64,000 bases of DNA, from assembly GCF_001295795.1 (NCBI RefSeq), contig NZ_LJHY01000016.1, positions 1 to 64,000 on the forward strand. Direction: 5' to 3'. The position numbers and the translations under genes were made by a program. This DNA comes from Novosphingobium sp. AAP83. GTDB taxonomy: Bacteria > Pseudomonadota > Alphaproteobacteria > Sphingomonadales > Sphingomonadaceae. Positions 28,280 to 36,190 of the stretch are shown piece by piece; position 1 is the stretch's first letter; every line of letters starts with the position of its first letter. The notes below the pieces were generated by a model that worked only from the letters and a program-made list of their open reading frames with translations, did not search any database and was not told the DNA's origin.

Positions 28280-29296
28280 ATGGGACGCCTGCTGACAATT
28301 CACGCCGTCAACGACGTGCGCCTGGATGAATACGAACGCCCTAAACCGGGGCCCAGGGATGTCGTAATCAAGATGAAGGCCTGCGGCATTTGCGGCAGTG
28401 ACCTGAGCTACATCAAGGTCGGCGGGATGAGCCAGAATGCCGACGGCACCACCGCGCTGGGCCATGAAGGCGCAGGCGAAGTGATGTTCGTGGGCAGCGA
28501 AGTGTTTGATATCACGGTCGGCCAACCGGTTATCGTCAACCCGATGAACACTCCCAGCTACATCGGCAGCGGCGGTCCGGAAGGCGCGTTCACCGAGGAA
28601 TTGCTCGTGCGCGAGGCCCGGCTCGGGGATTCAATTCTGCCTATCCCCGCAGGTATTCCCTACGATATTGCCGCGATGTGTGAGCCGCTGGCGGTCGCCA
28701 TGCACGGGCTGAACCGGGCCGAGGCCAAGGCCGGGACCAAGCTGGTGATCTATGGCTGCGGTCCGATTGGCTTGGGCATGGTAATGTGGGCGGTGGACCG
28801 GGGTTGCGATGTGATCGCGCTCGATCTTGCCGAAGAGCGGCTTGAGCGCGCGCGTGCACTGGGCGCAAAGACGATCAACCCGGCAACAGAAAACGCCGTC
28901 ACCCAGATCAAAGCGATCCATGGTAGCGAAATGTACTTCGGGCGCGAACGGGCTTCAACCGATGCCTATATCGATGCGGCAGGAGCGCCGATGATCCTTG
29001 GCGAAGTGGTCTCCATGGCCAAACAACACGCGCGCCACGTTATCACGGCCGCTTACATGAAGCCGATAGAACTGCCCGCAGGCCCGATGTTGACGAGCGA
29101 GATGACCATTACCACAGCGGTTGGTTACCCCACCGAATTCCCCGATGTGGTAGCCGCCATGCCGTGGCTTGCCAGCCAAATCCGCCAGATCATCAGCCAT
29201 CATGTGCCGTTTGACCGGATCATGGAAGGACTGGAAATTGCCGCTACGCCGCAATCGGCCAAAGTCATGATCGAATTCGGGGATGCCCAGGTATGA
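28280..29296 (+). CDS. Zinc-dependent medium-chain alcohol dehydrogenase
   Basis: 338 residues. The catalytic zinc ligands are visible: cysteine in ACGICGSDL, the GHEGAG histidine-glutamate, and the glutamate of CEPLAVAMHG. The Rossmann motif YGCGPIGLG follows. The loop that carries four structural cysteines in classical enzymes (near VNPMNTPSYIGSGGPEGAF) has none, so the structural zinc is absent. The enzyme resembles the threonine/sorbitol dehydrogenase branch. It starts ten bases after the SDR stop and overlaps the metallo-beta-lactamase gene by four bases. Substrate not assignable. Confidence 0.85.
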   Translation: MGRLLTIHAVNDVRLDEYERPKPGPRDVVIKMKACGICGSDLSYIKVGGMSQNADGTTALGHEGAGEVMFVGSEVFDITVGQPVIVNPMNTPSYIGSGGPEGAFTEELLVREARLGDSILPIPAGIPYDIAAMCEPLAVAMHGLNRAEAKAGTKLVIYGCGPIGLGMVMWAVDRGCDVIALDLAEERLERARALGAKTINPATENAVTQIKAIHGSEMYFGRERASTDAYIDAAGAPMILGEVVSMAKQHARHVITAAYMKPIELPAGPMLTSEMTITTAVGYPTEFPDVVAAMPWLASQIRQIISHHVPFDRIMEGLEIAATPQSAKVMIEFGDAQV

Positions 29297-30537
29297 GCGA
29301 TGACAACAAACCTGCTTTGGCAGGGCTGGTGCGCGCGGGCGATGCGCAGACAGAGGCAATCGCGATCACCAATTTTATCTGGCAAGTGAATGACATTTCT
29401 AACCTCTATCTGGTCAATACCGCCGATGGCGATGTGCTGGTCAATAGCGGGTTCATGGACAATGCCGCGCGCAATGTCAGTCTGATGGCTCCCCGACGGA
29501 CGGGGCCGTTACGCCACATTGTCCTGACGCAAAGCCACGCCGATCACTTTGGCGGGGTGCCCGAATTCCAGGAAGCCGGAACCATCGTGATCGGCGGCCC
29601 CGGCTTTGATGAAGCTTGGGCTGATATGAAGCGGTTGCAACCGTTCTTCGGCCCGCGCAGTGGCAAGTTGTGGGGCAGCACGTTGAAGCGCGGCGGCACC
29701 CCCAAGCCTGCGCCGGACATCACGCCCGACCTGTTTGTCGATCGCGTCCACTCGTTCACCCAGGGGGGCCGCCGGTTTGAGGTGATCCATGCTCCCGAGG
29801 GCGAAACCGTCGACAATCTCATGGTATGGATGCCGCAGGAAAAGATCGCATTTACCGGTAACCTCGTCGGCCCGGTTTGGCTGTCGATGCCATTCTTCTG
29901 CACCTTGCGCGGCGATAAGCCACGGTTGGTGTGGAATACACTCAAAAGCCTTGAGAAGCTGAAGGCGTTGAACGCCGAGATCGTGATCACCGGCCATGGC
30001 CAGCCGATCCTTGGCAAAGACCGGATTCACGCGGATATTGACCGGATGATCGGCGCGATCACCTATGTCCGTGACTTTACGCTGGACGGGATGAATGCGG
30101 GAAAGACCGTACACGAATTGATGCGCGATGTGGAACTGCCCGATCATCTCCAGATCGGCGAATTCCACGGCAAGGTAAGCTGGGCTGTCAAAACGATCTG
30201 GGACGAATATGCCGGTTGGTTCCATTACGAAGATGGCACGACTGAGTTGTTCCACGTCCCACGTTTGTCCGTAAACAAGGATCTGGTTGAACTGGCAGGC
30301 GGGGCGGATGCTCTGGCCGTGCGGGCAGGCGTGCATGAAGCGGCGGGCAGACCGCTGGAGGCGCTCCATCTCCTCGACATCGCACTGGGCGTTGCACCTG
30401 CACATCGCGCCGCGCTCACGGTCAAGAAGGCCGCGTTGAATGCACTCCTGACGGCAAGCGGATCGAAGAACCTTTCGGAAACGATGTGGCTAAGGTCTGA
30501 AATCGCCCAAACCGAGGCCGCATTGGCAGCGACCTAG
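29293..30537 (+). CDS. Metallo-beta-lactamase-fold, alkyl sulfatase-like protein with altered metal site
   Basis: 414 residues. An N-terminal MBL domain (VLTQSHADHFGG near residue 77; APEGETVDN; TGNLVG; ITGHGQP) is followed by a helical domain resembling the alkyl sulfatase dimerisation region (GEFHGKVSWAVKTIWDEYAGWFHY near residue 290). SdsA1-type sulfatases use HxHxDH; here the first histidine is Gln (QSHADH) and the acidic ligand after TG is Asn (GNLVG). The binuclear zinc site is thus at least partly lost, and sulfatase activity is doubtful. It may hydrolyse another ester or lactone. Its stop and that of the convergent TetR gene share a CTAG. Confidence 0.8.
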   Translation: MSDDNKPALAGLVRAGDAQTEAIAITNFIWQVNDISNLYLVNTADGDVLVNSGFMDNAARNVSLMAPRRTGPLRHIVLTQSHADHFGGVPEFQEAGTIVIGGPGFDEAWADMKRLQPFFGPRSGKLWGSTLKRGGTPKPAPDITPDLFVDRVHSFTQGGRRFEVIHAPEGETVDNLMVWMPQEKIAFTGNLVGPVWLSMPFFCTLRGDKPRLVWNTLKSLEKLKALNAEIVITGHGQPILGKDRIHADIDRMIGAITYVRDFTLDGMNAGKTVHELMRDVELPDHLQIGEFHGKVSWAVKTIWDEYAGWFHYEDGTTELFHVPRLSVNKDLVELAGGADALAVRAGVHEAAGRPLEALHLLDIALGVAPAHRAALTVKKAALNALLTASGSKNLSETMWLRSEIAQTEAALAAT

Positions 30538-31145
30538 GCGGCGACGGCGCGCAGGCAGAATTGCCAGATATCTTCGGCAAGCCGCGCACGGTCTTCCAGA
30601 TCGGGCAGGATGCGCTCTTCGGCGATCAACTGGCTGTGCACAGTGGTTGATACAAGGTTGTAAACCAGCAAAGCCATGCGTTCGATATTGGCTTCACGTA
30701 CCAACCCTGCTCCCACACCGGCGCTCAATTGCTGCGCGATAAGGCTTACCAGAGGTTCGATGGCATGCTGCAATTGCGCAGGGCGCGCCTCTGCAAGTCT
30801 CAGGTGCTCGCGGCTTAGTGCGGCTGCTCGGCGGTTTTCCTGCCACTGGTCATTATCGCCCAGAAAACCATGCCCCATGACAATCCCGGTGACGATCAGA
30901 CGTAACCGGTCAGTCGGGCATTCAAGCGCGCGCATATGCCCGGCAAAACGCTTTGCCGCATCGGCAAGCGTGAACTGAAACACCGCCAGGACCAGATCGT
31001 CCTTGGAGGCAAAGCGTTCGTAAAATGCGCGGCGGGCAAGGCCGGTATATGCCAGAACCGAACGGATCGTCAGGCCTTCCAGGCCTTCGCTGGCGAGCAG
31101 TTCGTATGCCGCCTTCACAATATGGTCGCGCCGCTCATCCACCAA
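30534..31145 (-). CDS. TetR/AcrR-family transcriptional regulator
   Basis: 203 residues. The helix-turn-helix spans IRSVLAYTGLARRAFYERFASKDDLV, a typical TetR recognition helix. The rest is a helical ligand-binding and dimerisation domain. The start is ambiguous: a TTG followed at once by a GTG, with AGGGG five and eight bases upstream. It is divergent from the ferredoxin/P450 operon, and a GAGAAC/GTTCTC palindrome lies between, so it probably represses that operon. It ends tail to tail with the MBL gene. Confidence 0.82.
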   Translation of the reverse strand: MVDERRDHIVKAAYELLASEGLEGLTIRSVLAYTGLARRAFYERFASKDDLVLAVFQFTLADAAKRFAGHMRALECPTDRLRLIVTGIVMGHGFLGDNDQWQENRRAAALSREHLRLAEARPAQLQHAIEPLVSLIAQQLSAGVGAGLVREANIERMALLVYNLVSTTVHSQLIAEERILPDLEDRARLAEDIWQFCLRAVAA

Positions 31146-31225
31146 TAACGCCCCTGCGATGCACTAGCGAGACCTTCCGGAATTATTCTTCCATTTTGCG
31201 CTTAGCACGATATACCGGCGATGTC

Positions 31226-31240
31226 GAGAACGCCGTTCTC
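31226..31240. promoter_or_regulatory. Candidate operator upstream of the ferredoxin/P450 operon
   Basis: GAGAAC and GTTCTC are perfect six-base inverted arms around GCC, 32 bases before the ferredoxin start and about 80 bases before the divergent TetR start. A nearby GATATACCGG sequence at 31208-31217 resembles the half-site of the 12560 operator. It fits autoregulation and control of the P450. Confidence 0.45.
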
Positions 31241-31272
31241 ACCTTTAACCTGACAACACTGCAGGAGAATGT

Positions 31273-31599
31273 ATGCCCGCCGTAACTTACGTCGAATTCG
31301 ATGGAACACAGCATGTGGTTGACGTGGCCGAAGGTGAAAACGTGATGCGCGGCGCGCTCAACAATGATTTGCCGGGCATTATCGGCGAATGCGGCGGCGG
31401 CCTCGCTTGCGCTACCTGCCATTGCTATGTCGATGATGTCTGGGCCAATCAGGCCGGCACGCCTACCTCGAAGGAGGAAAGCGAGATGCTGGAATCGACG
31501 TCTGCCCCGATCAAGGCCACCAGCCGCCTGTCCTGCCAAATTTTCATGACCACGGCGCTTGACGGGCTTGTCGTCCACCTCCCCGAAACCCAGTACTGA
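31273..31599 (+). CDS. [2Fe-2S] ferredoxin (putidaredoxin/adrenodoxin type)
   Basis: 108 residues. The cluster ligands are Cys40, Cys46, Cys49 and Cys88 in the CxxxxxCxxC...C pattern (GECGGGLACATCHC and LSCQI). This is the class that passes single electrons from an FAD reductase to bacterial class I P450 enzymes. It precedes the P450 gene by 20 bases, so the two are co-transcribed. AGGAGAAT lies at the right distance before the ATG. The ferredoxin reductase is not in the window and must be supplied elsewhere. Confidence 0.92.
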   Translation: MPAVTYVEFDGTQHVVDVAEGENVMRGALNNDLPGIIGECGGGLACATCHCYVDDVWANQAGTPTSKEESEMLESTSAPIKATSRLSCQIFMTTALDGLVVHLPETQY

Positions 31600-31619
31600 T
31601 CGCGAACAGGAACAGCATC

Positions 31620-32870
31620 ATGCGCATCGATCCCGCGAACCCGGTTGCCCCAACCAACGTCATCCGCCGTTATGGCATGGACCAGATTCCCGATCACGTG
31701 CCACGCGATCTCATCCGGCAGGCTGGCATCATCTATAGCCCCGAATTTCTGGCCGACCCTTACAAGTTTTTTGCAGGCATGCATGAAAAGCTGCCACCGG
31801 TGTTTTACGATGTCGGGCCGTTCGGCAATGCTTGGGTGATGACGAAGCACGAAGACGCTTTGTATGCCCTGCGTCATTCGGAATACTTCTCGACCGAAGA
31901 CGCAACCCCGTTTCCACGCGATCCGGCCAACTATTTCTACTTCATCCCGATTGAAATAGACCCGCCCGAGCACCGCAAGTATCGCAACATCGTCGACCCG
32001 CTTGTCAGCCCGCAAGGTGTTCTCAAGCTGGAAGAACGCATCCGCGCGCTGGCCAACGAACTGATCGATGATTTCATCGACAAGGGCGAATGCGAATTCG
32101 ACGAAGTGTTTGGCCGTCCGCTGCCGGTGCTGGTGTTCCTTGACCTGATGGGCCTGCCGCGCAACATGTGCGACACGTTCGTCAGCTGGGCGATGGCGCT
32201 GCTGCATTCGAACGACCGCCAGATCATGGCCGATACGCTCAAGACCATCGGCGATTACCTGAAAACCGCCATAGCCGACAAGGAAGCCAATCCCGACGAC
32301 GGGCTGGTCAGCCGGATTGCGCACGCAGAGTTTGACGGAAAGCGCATTTCCGAAAAGGAAGCGTTCGGGTTTGTGACGTTTCTGTTCATTGCGGGGCTGG
32401 ACACGGTATTTGCCACTCTGAACAACATGTGGCTCTGGCTAGCCAACAATCCTGACAGGCGGCAAGAAATCATAGACAACCCCGAAAACATCAATGCGCA
32501 AGTCGAAGAGCTGTTGCGCGTGTTTTCGGTAACATTTTCAGGACGCACCGTGGCGCAAGATGTCGAAGTGCGCGGTGTAAAGATGATAAAGGGCGACAAG
32601 GTGACAAGCATCCTGCCCGCCTGCAACTTTGATCCCGACGTGTTCCCCAACCCGACCGAAGTGAATTTCAACCGGCCCAAGAAGATCATTCTGGCTTTCA
32701 CCGTTGGCGTGCACAGTTGCATGGGTGCGCACCTTGCGCGGCTTGAGATCAAGATCGCATTGCAGGAATGGCTCAAGCGGATTCCGGATTTCAAGGTGAA
32801 TCCGGGTGCCGAAACGATCTACCGCCCGGGCGGCGTGATCGGCCCTGAATCAGTGCCGTTGGTCTGGTAA
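31620..32870 (+). CDS. Cytochrome P450 (class I, bacterial soluble)
   Basis: A 416-residue soluble P450 with no membrane anchor. The I-helix oxygen-activation motif is FIAGLDTVFATL, the K-helix ExxR is EELLR, and the haem ligand is Cys367 in FTVGVHSCMGAHLAR. Length and motifs are normal, though the FxxGxxxC loop departs from the usual FGxGxH. It hydroxylates a hydrophobic substrate using the co-transcribed ferredoxin. Context suggests opening an alicyclic or isoprenoid carbon skeleton. A perfect ten-base inverted repeat follows the stop. Confidence 0.93.
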   Translation: MRIDPANPVAPTNVIRRYGMDQIPDHVPRDLIRQAGIIYSPEFLADPYKFFAGMHEKLPPVFYDVGPFGNAWVMTKHEDALYALRHSEYFSTEDATPFPRDPANYFYFIPIEIDPPEHRKYRNIVDPLVSPQGVLKLEERIRALANELIDDFIDKGECEFDEVFGRPLPVLVFLDLMGLPRNMCDTFVSWAMALLHSNDRQIMADTLKTIGDYLKTAIADKEANPDDGLVSRIAHAEFDGKRISEKEAFGFVTFLFIAGLDTVFATLNNMWLWLANNPDRRQEIIDNPENINAQVEELLRVFSVTFSGRTVAQDVEVRGVKMIKGDKVTSILPACNFDPDVFPNPTEVNFNRPKKIILAFTVGVHSCMGAHLARLEIKIALQEWLKRIPDFKVNPGAETIYRPGGVIGPESVPLVW

Positions 32871-32873
32871 CGA

Positions 32874-33617
32874 TCAGCGCTGGAACCGCTCGCCGTCAAA
32901 AGCGGCGAGCGGCAATCGGCCACTTTCGCTGAAGTCGCGAATTGTGGGCAACCGGTTTGCATTCTGCCGCCGTTCGTCCTGAAAGGTATAGCAATTGGCC
33001 GGTATGCGCCTGTGGTCGCTATGCTGCTCCAGCGTCATCACCCGGCCATGTGCAATAATCGTGGCCCATTGTAACAACCGCGCCGCTTGCTTCTCGGCCT
33101 CGCTTGGCAAAGCCGCAATCCAATCGCGTAAGCCGAACAGCGACAACCCTGCCACTGCCTCGGGCGATGACAGCACATCGTGATTGTGGATCAAGGCTAG
33201 CGCGAGTTCCTTGTTCACCCGGATTTGCGCAAGGATTTCTCCACCAACGGGATCAGCCACCGCGATCTCATAGAGCGTGGGCAAAGCATCGCGCGCATGT
33301 CTGGCTGCCAGCAGCGCCAAATCATGCAAATGGGTGCAGTTGGTGCGCTTTTCACCACGAGCGGCGGCATTCGCCAATTCCACGCCCACAAATGTGCGCA
33401 CGAGGACGCCCATCGCACCGGGGCATGTGCTCCATGGCACGCGATCCATTTCGCTAGTCACCTCGGCGATAGTGGTGCCATCATGCCAAAGCGTCACCAC
33501 CATCGCGTGATAGTCATCCTCAAGCGCCGCCGTACAGCTGCCTGAAGCGGGCGTTACACAGATCATGCGGCGATAGCCCGGCACATCGAAGGCTGACGCG
33601 CTCACGGCCAAGGTCAA
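32874..33617 (-). CDS. DUF2889 family protein
   Basis: 247 residues matching the DUF2889 family in my reading: a beta-rich N-terminal half (DDYHAMVVTLWHDGTTIAEV), the conserved CPGAMG, then CTHLHDLALLAARHA with a cysteine and two histidines that could bind metal. The function of the family is not known to me. Its start overlaps the stop of the thiolase-like gene by four bases (ATGA), and that gene follows the DUF35 gene by two bases, so the three are expressed together. This suggests a role in the same carbon-carbon cleavage step. Confidence 0.75.
   Translation of the reverse strand: MTLAVSASAFDVPGYRRMICVTPASGSCTAALEDDYHAMVVTLWHDGTTIAEVTSEMDRVPWSTCPGAMGVLVRTFVGVELANAAARGEKRTNCTHLHDLALLAARHARDALPTLYEIAVADPVGGEILAQIRVNKELALALIHNHDVLSSPEAVAGLSLFGLRDWIAALPSEAEKQAARLLQWATIIAHGRVMTLEQHSDHRRIPANCYTFQDERRQNANRLPTIRDFSESGRLPLAAFDGERFQR
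32886..32912. terminator. Hairpin between the convergent P450 and DUF2889 genes
   Basis: CCGCTCGCCG and CGGCGAGCGG form a perfect ten-base stem around seven bases, 16 bases after the P450 stop. No T run follows, and it overlaps the last codons of the DUF2889 gene, so it may slow or block transcription rather than terminate efficiently. Confidence 0.4.
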
Positions 33618-34774
33618 TCGCGCGCCAGCAGCAATGCTGCCGCCATCGGGCCGCCGCCAGAGGTAGCGACCGCCAGCCCGGGATCGCCCTTGATCTGGCG
33701 TGCACCGCCCTCACCGCGCAATTGCACAACCGCTTCAAAGGCAAAGCCAAATCCGTGCAGGCGTCCCCAGCCAAGTTGTCCGCCACCGGTATTCATCGGC
33801 AATTCGCCATCGAGCGCGATCCGCGTGCCACCTTCGATGAACTTGTGCCCCTCACCCACGGCGCAAATGCCAAGCCCTTCGAGCCATGTGATCGGCTGAA
33901 ACGCAAAGCCGTCGTAAAGCTGGACCATATCGAGATCATTGACGGTATAATCGGTGTTCAACCACAAATCGCGCCCTGTGGGATAAGCCGACGCCCATTC
34001 GGCCTGATCCCAGCTATAGCGATCACATGATCCAGCAGTCGCGGCAATGCGGATCGGGGTTGTCTTGACCTCGTCCAAGGCATCGCCCGCTGACACAATC
34101 ACGACGGTTGAAGCATCGGTAAACCGGTCACAGTCCCAGAGACAGAACGGCGATGAAATCATCCGCGTCTCCATGTACTTTTCCAGCGTTAGCGGTTCAT
34201 CCACCATCGCACGCGGATTGAGCGCCGCGTTGCGGTGATCGTTGATGGCGATCTGCGCCAGTTGTTCACGCGTCATGCCATAGCGCTTCATGTGGCGCAT
34301 GGCGAATTGCGCGGTCCAGCAAGCGGCTGAAAAAGCTCCAAACGGCGATACCCACTGCGAATTGCCGGTGATGTCCTTGCGACGTTCAAGCGGCGGGAAC
34401 TCTTCAGGCCGCGCCATTGCTGCGGCTTCATAGACAGTGCGGAAGCAGATGATATGCCGCGCCAGCCCCGAACGCACTGCGGCAGCCGCATCGGCAATCG
34501 CGCCAAGCTGCGCCGTCGCCTCAGCCGCGCCTGAATGCCAGCGCGTTTTTAACCCGCAGGTTTCGATCACATCGTCCACGCCGATCGGCGAAAAGCCCAG
34601 AAACGTCTGCATCTTGCCCGGATAGGTTGCAACGCCATCGATCTGATCGAGGGTCAAACCCGCATCGGCAACAGCCTCTCGGATCGCATCCATTGTCAGG
34701 CCCATCGGAGAACGGGTCAGGCGGACGCCGACCTCTGACATGCCGATCCCGGTGATATAGGCTTCGCGTGCCAT
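33614..34774 (-). CDS. Thiolase-like protein (Ltp2/SCP-x-type lipid-transfer thiolase), probable aldolase
   Basis: 386 residues of the thiolase fold (AYITGIGMSEVG at the start). The nucleophile region is TRWHSGAAEATAQ, with no cysteine, and the C-terminal thiolase cysteine is also absent. YDGFAFQP at 287 fits the tyrosine of the Ltp2 group, which performs retro-aldol cleavage of side-chain beta-hydroxyacyl-CoA together with a DUF35 partner. The DUF35 gene is immediately upstream. It is therefore probably an aldolase, or a non-catalytic thiolase relative. No other aldolase candidate is in the window. Confidence 0.82.
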   Translation of the reverse strand: MAREAYITGIGMSEVGVRLTRSPMGLTMDAIREAVADAGLTLDQIDGVATYPGKMQTFLGFSPIGVDDVIETCGLKTRWHSGAAEATAQLGAIADAAAAVRSGLARHIICFRTVYEAAAMARPEEFPPLERRKDITGNSQWVSPFGAFSAACWTAQFAMRHMKRYGMTREQLAQIAINDHRNAALNPRAMVDEPLTLEKYMETRMISSPFCLWDCDRFTDASTVVIVSAGDALDEVKTTPIRIAATAGSCDRYSWDQAEWASAYPTGRDLWLNTDYTVNDLDMVQLYDGFAFQPITWLEGLGICAVGEGHKFIEGGTRIALDGELPMNTGGGQLGWGRLHGFGFAFEAVVQLRGEGGARQIKGDPGLAVATSGGGPMAAALLLARD

Positions 34775-34776
34775 GA

Positions 34777-35181
34777 TCAGACCATCCTCTCAAACAAGGG
34801 ATACCAAATGCCGTCCTGCTCTTCGAACACGACCTGGACGCGATCATCGATATCCACGCTATCGACCGGGCAGTTGATGATGTTGGTCGTCAGGCAAACG
34901 TCTTCCGCACCATCCAGACGCACGCGTGCGATGACGAAGGGCACTTCCATATCGGGTGCCCACTTCTGGTAGTTCACCGTATAGGTATCGATAACGCCGG
35001 TTCCGGCGACGGCATGGGCGGCAACATTTTCAGATTGACAATGGCGGCAAAACTCGCGCGGGGGATGCGTGAATCCGCCACAATCGTTGCACTTACAGAT
35101 GCTTAGCTGGCCATTGGCCCCGCCTGTCCAAAATGCCCGATTGTCTTTGTCGAGGCGAATGCGCGAACGCTGCCAGGTCAT
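34777..35181 (-). CDS. DUF35/OB-fold zinc-ribbon protein, partner of the thiolase-like protein
   Basis: 134 residues. A rubredoxin-like zinc ribbon has four cysteines in CKCNDCGGFTHPPREFCRHC (residues about 30 to 50), followed by an OB fold (GVIDTYTVNYQKW, VIARVRLDGAEDVCLTTNI). DUF35 proteins bind acyl-CoA and pair with thiolase-like enzymes, as ChsH2 DUF35 does with Ltp2. I take the inner ATG because GGAGGACACC lies just upstream; a longer frame has no ribosome site and would run through the divergent promoter. Two bases separate it from the thiolase-like gene. Confidence 0.85.
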   Translation of the reverse strand: MTWQRSRIRLDKDNRAFWTGGANGQLSICKCNDCGGFTHPPREFCRHCQSENVAAHAVAGTGVIDTYTVNYQKWAPDMEVPFVIARVRLDGAEDVCLTTNIINCPVDSVDIDDRVQVVFEEQDGIWYPLFERMV

Positions 35182-35346
35182 AATGGTGTCCTCCCCATGG
35201 ATTAACCTTGCATAGCGCAGCCGCCCTGCAAACCAAGGCCAAGCCAGCCTTATCGCCGCGACGATTTGCCGCCCGTGCAGTTGATTGGCACCGCCGGTCC
35301 TGCGAAAGCTGATCGCAAGAAGCGATATAATGCAAGGAACGCAACA

Positions 35347-36168
35347 ATGAGCGATCTGTTGGGATATAAGGGCAAGCGCGTCATCGTCAGCGGCTGCTTC
35401 TCCGGAATGGGCGAAGCAACAGCCAAGCTGCTGATTGATCTTGGCGCAGAGGTCCACGGGCTGGACTTTAAAGCCAGCGCTTTGCCCCTTGCATCGTTCA
35501 ACCAGATCGATCTGCGCGACCCCGCTTCGATTGAAGCAGGCGTTGCAGCCATTGGCGGCAAGGTTGATGCCCTGTTCAATTGCGCCGGCCTGCCGGGCGG
35601 TGGCGCTTTCCCGGCGCTGGATACCTTCAAGGTCAACTTTGCGGGCACCCGTCATATCACCGAATGCGTTTTGCCGCTGATGGCCCAAGGTAGCGCGATC
35701 GTCAGCATCGCTTCAACAGGCGGTCTTGGTTGGAGCCGCCGCATCCCGGTGCACATGGGGCTGATGCAGACCAAAGGCTACGCCGGGGCGATTGATTGGG
35801 CTGAAGCCAACATGGATCAAGTGGCTGAGGGCTATGCGTTTTCGAAGGAGGCGGTGATCGTCTGGACGCAGTTCATGTGCGCCCAATTGATCAAAAAAGG
35901 CATTCGAATCAATTGCACGCTGCCCTCACCCACGCAAACACCGATGATGGATACCTTTCAGGCGACATCGGGCAAAGAGGTCATCGACGCTGCGGCAGAA
36001 CCATTGGGCAGGTATTCAACCGCAGCTGAGCAAGCGCACGGTATTGTCTTGTTGAACAGCGCGCTTGCCGGGATTGTTACGGGAGTAGTCCTTCCCGTTG
36101 ATGGCGGTTTCATGGGCTCGCTCGCTACGGGGCAGATCGACATTTCGAAGATGATGAGCCGCAAGTAG
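35347..36168 (+). CDS. Short-chain dehydrogenase (3-alpha-hydroxysteroid/coniferyl alcohol dehydrogenase-like)
   Basis: 273 residues. SGCFSGMGEATA is the cofactor motif and GLDFK the acidic end of the second strand (NAD). NCAGLPGG replaces NNAG; the long insertion before the catalytic tyrosine (RRIPVHMGLMQTKGYAGAIDW) and AEGYAFSKEAV are typical of the Comamonas 3-alpha-HSD/carbonyl reductase subgroup, also annotated coniferyl-alcohol dehydrogenase. AAGGAAC is the ribosome site. It is the first gene of a plus-strand operon with the fused acyl-CoA dehydrogenase and the enoyl-CoA hydratase. It likely oxidises a ring or side-chain hydroxyl; substrate inferred. Confidence 0.85.
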   Translation: MSDLLGYKGKRVIVSGCFSGMGEATAKLLIDLGAEVHGLDFKASALPLASFNQIDLRDPASIEAGVAAIGGKVDALFNCAGLPGGGAFPALDTFKVNFAGTRHITECVLPLMAQGSAIVSIASTGGLGWSRRIPVHMGLMQTKGYAGAIDWAEANMDQVAEGYAFSKEAVIVWTQFMCAQLIKKGIRINCTLPSPTQTPMMDTFQATSGKEVIDAAAEPLGRYSTAAEQAHGIVLLNSALAGIVTGVVLPVDGGFMGSLATGQIDISKMMSRK

Positions 36169-36190
36169 CCCGAGGCTTAAGGAATATCCG

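Noticed and set aside
35326..35331. Perfect TATAAT before the SDR at 35347
   Set aside because: The predicted transcript start would overlap the ribosome site, and there is no -35 box at the right spacing.
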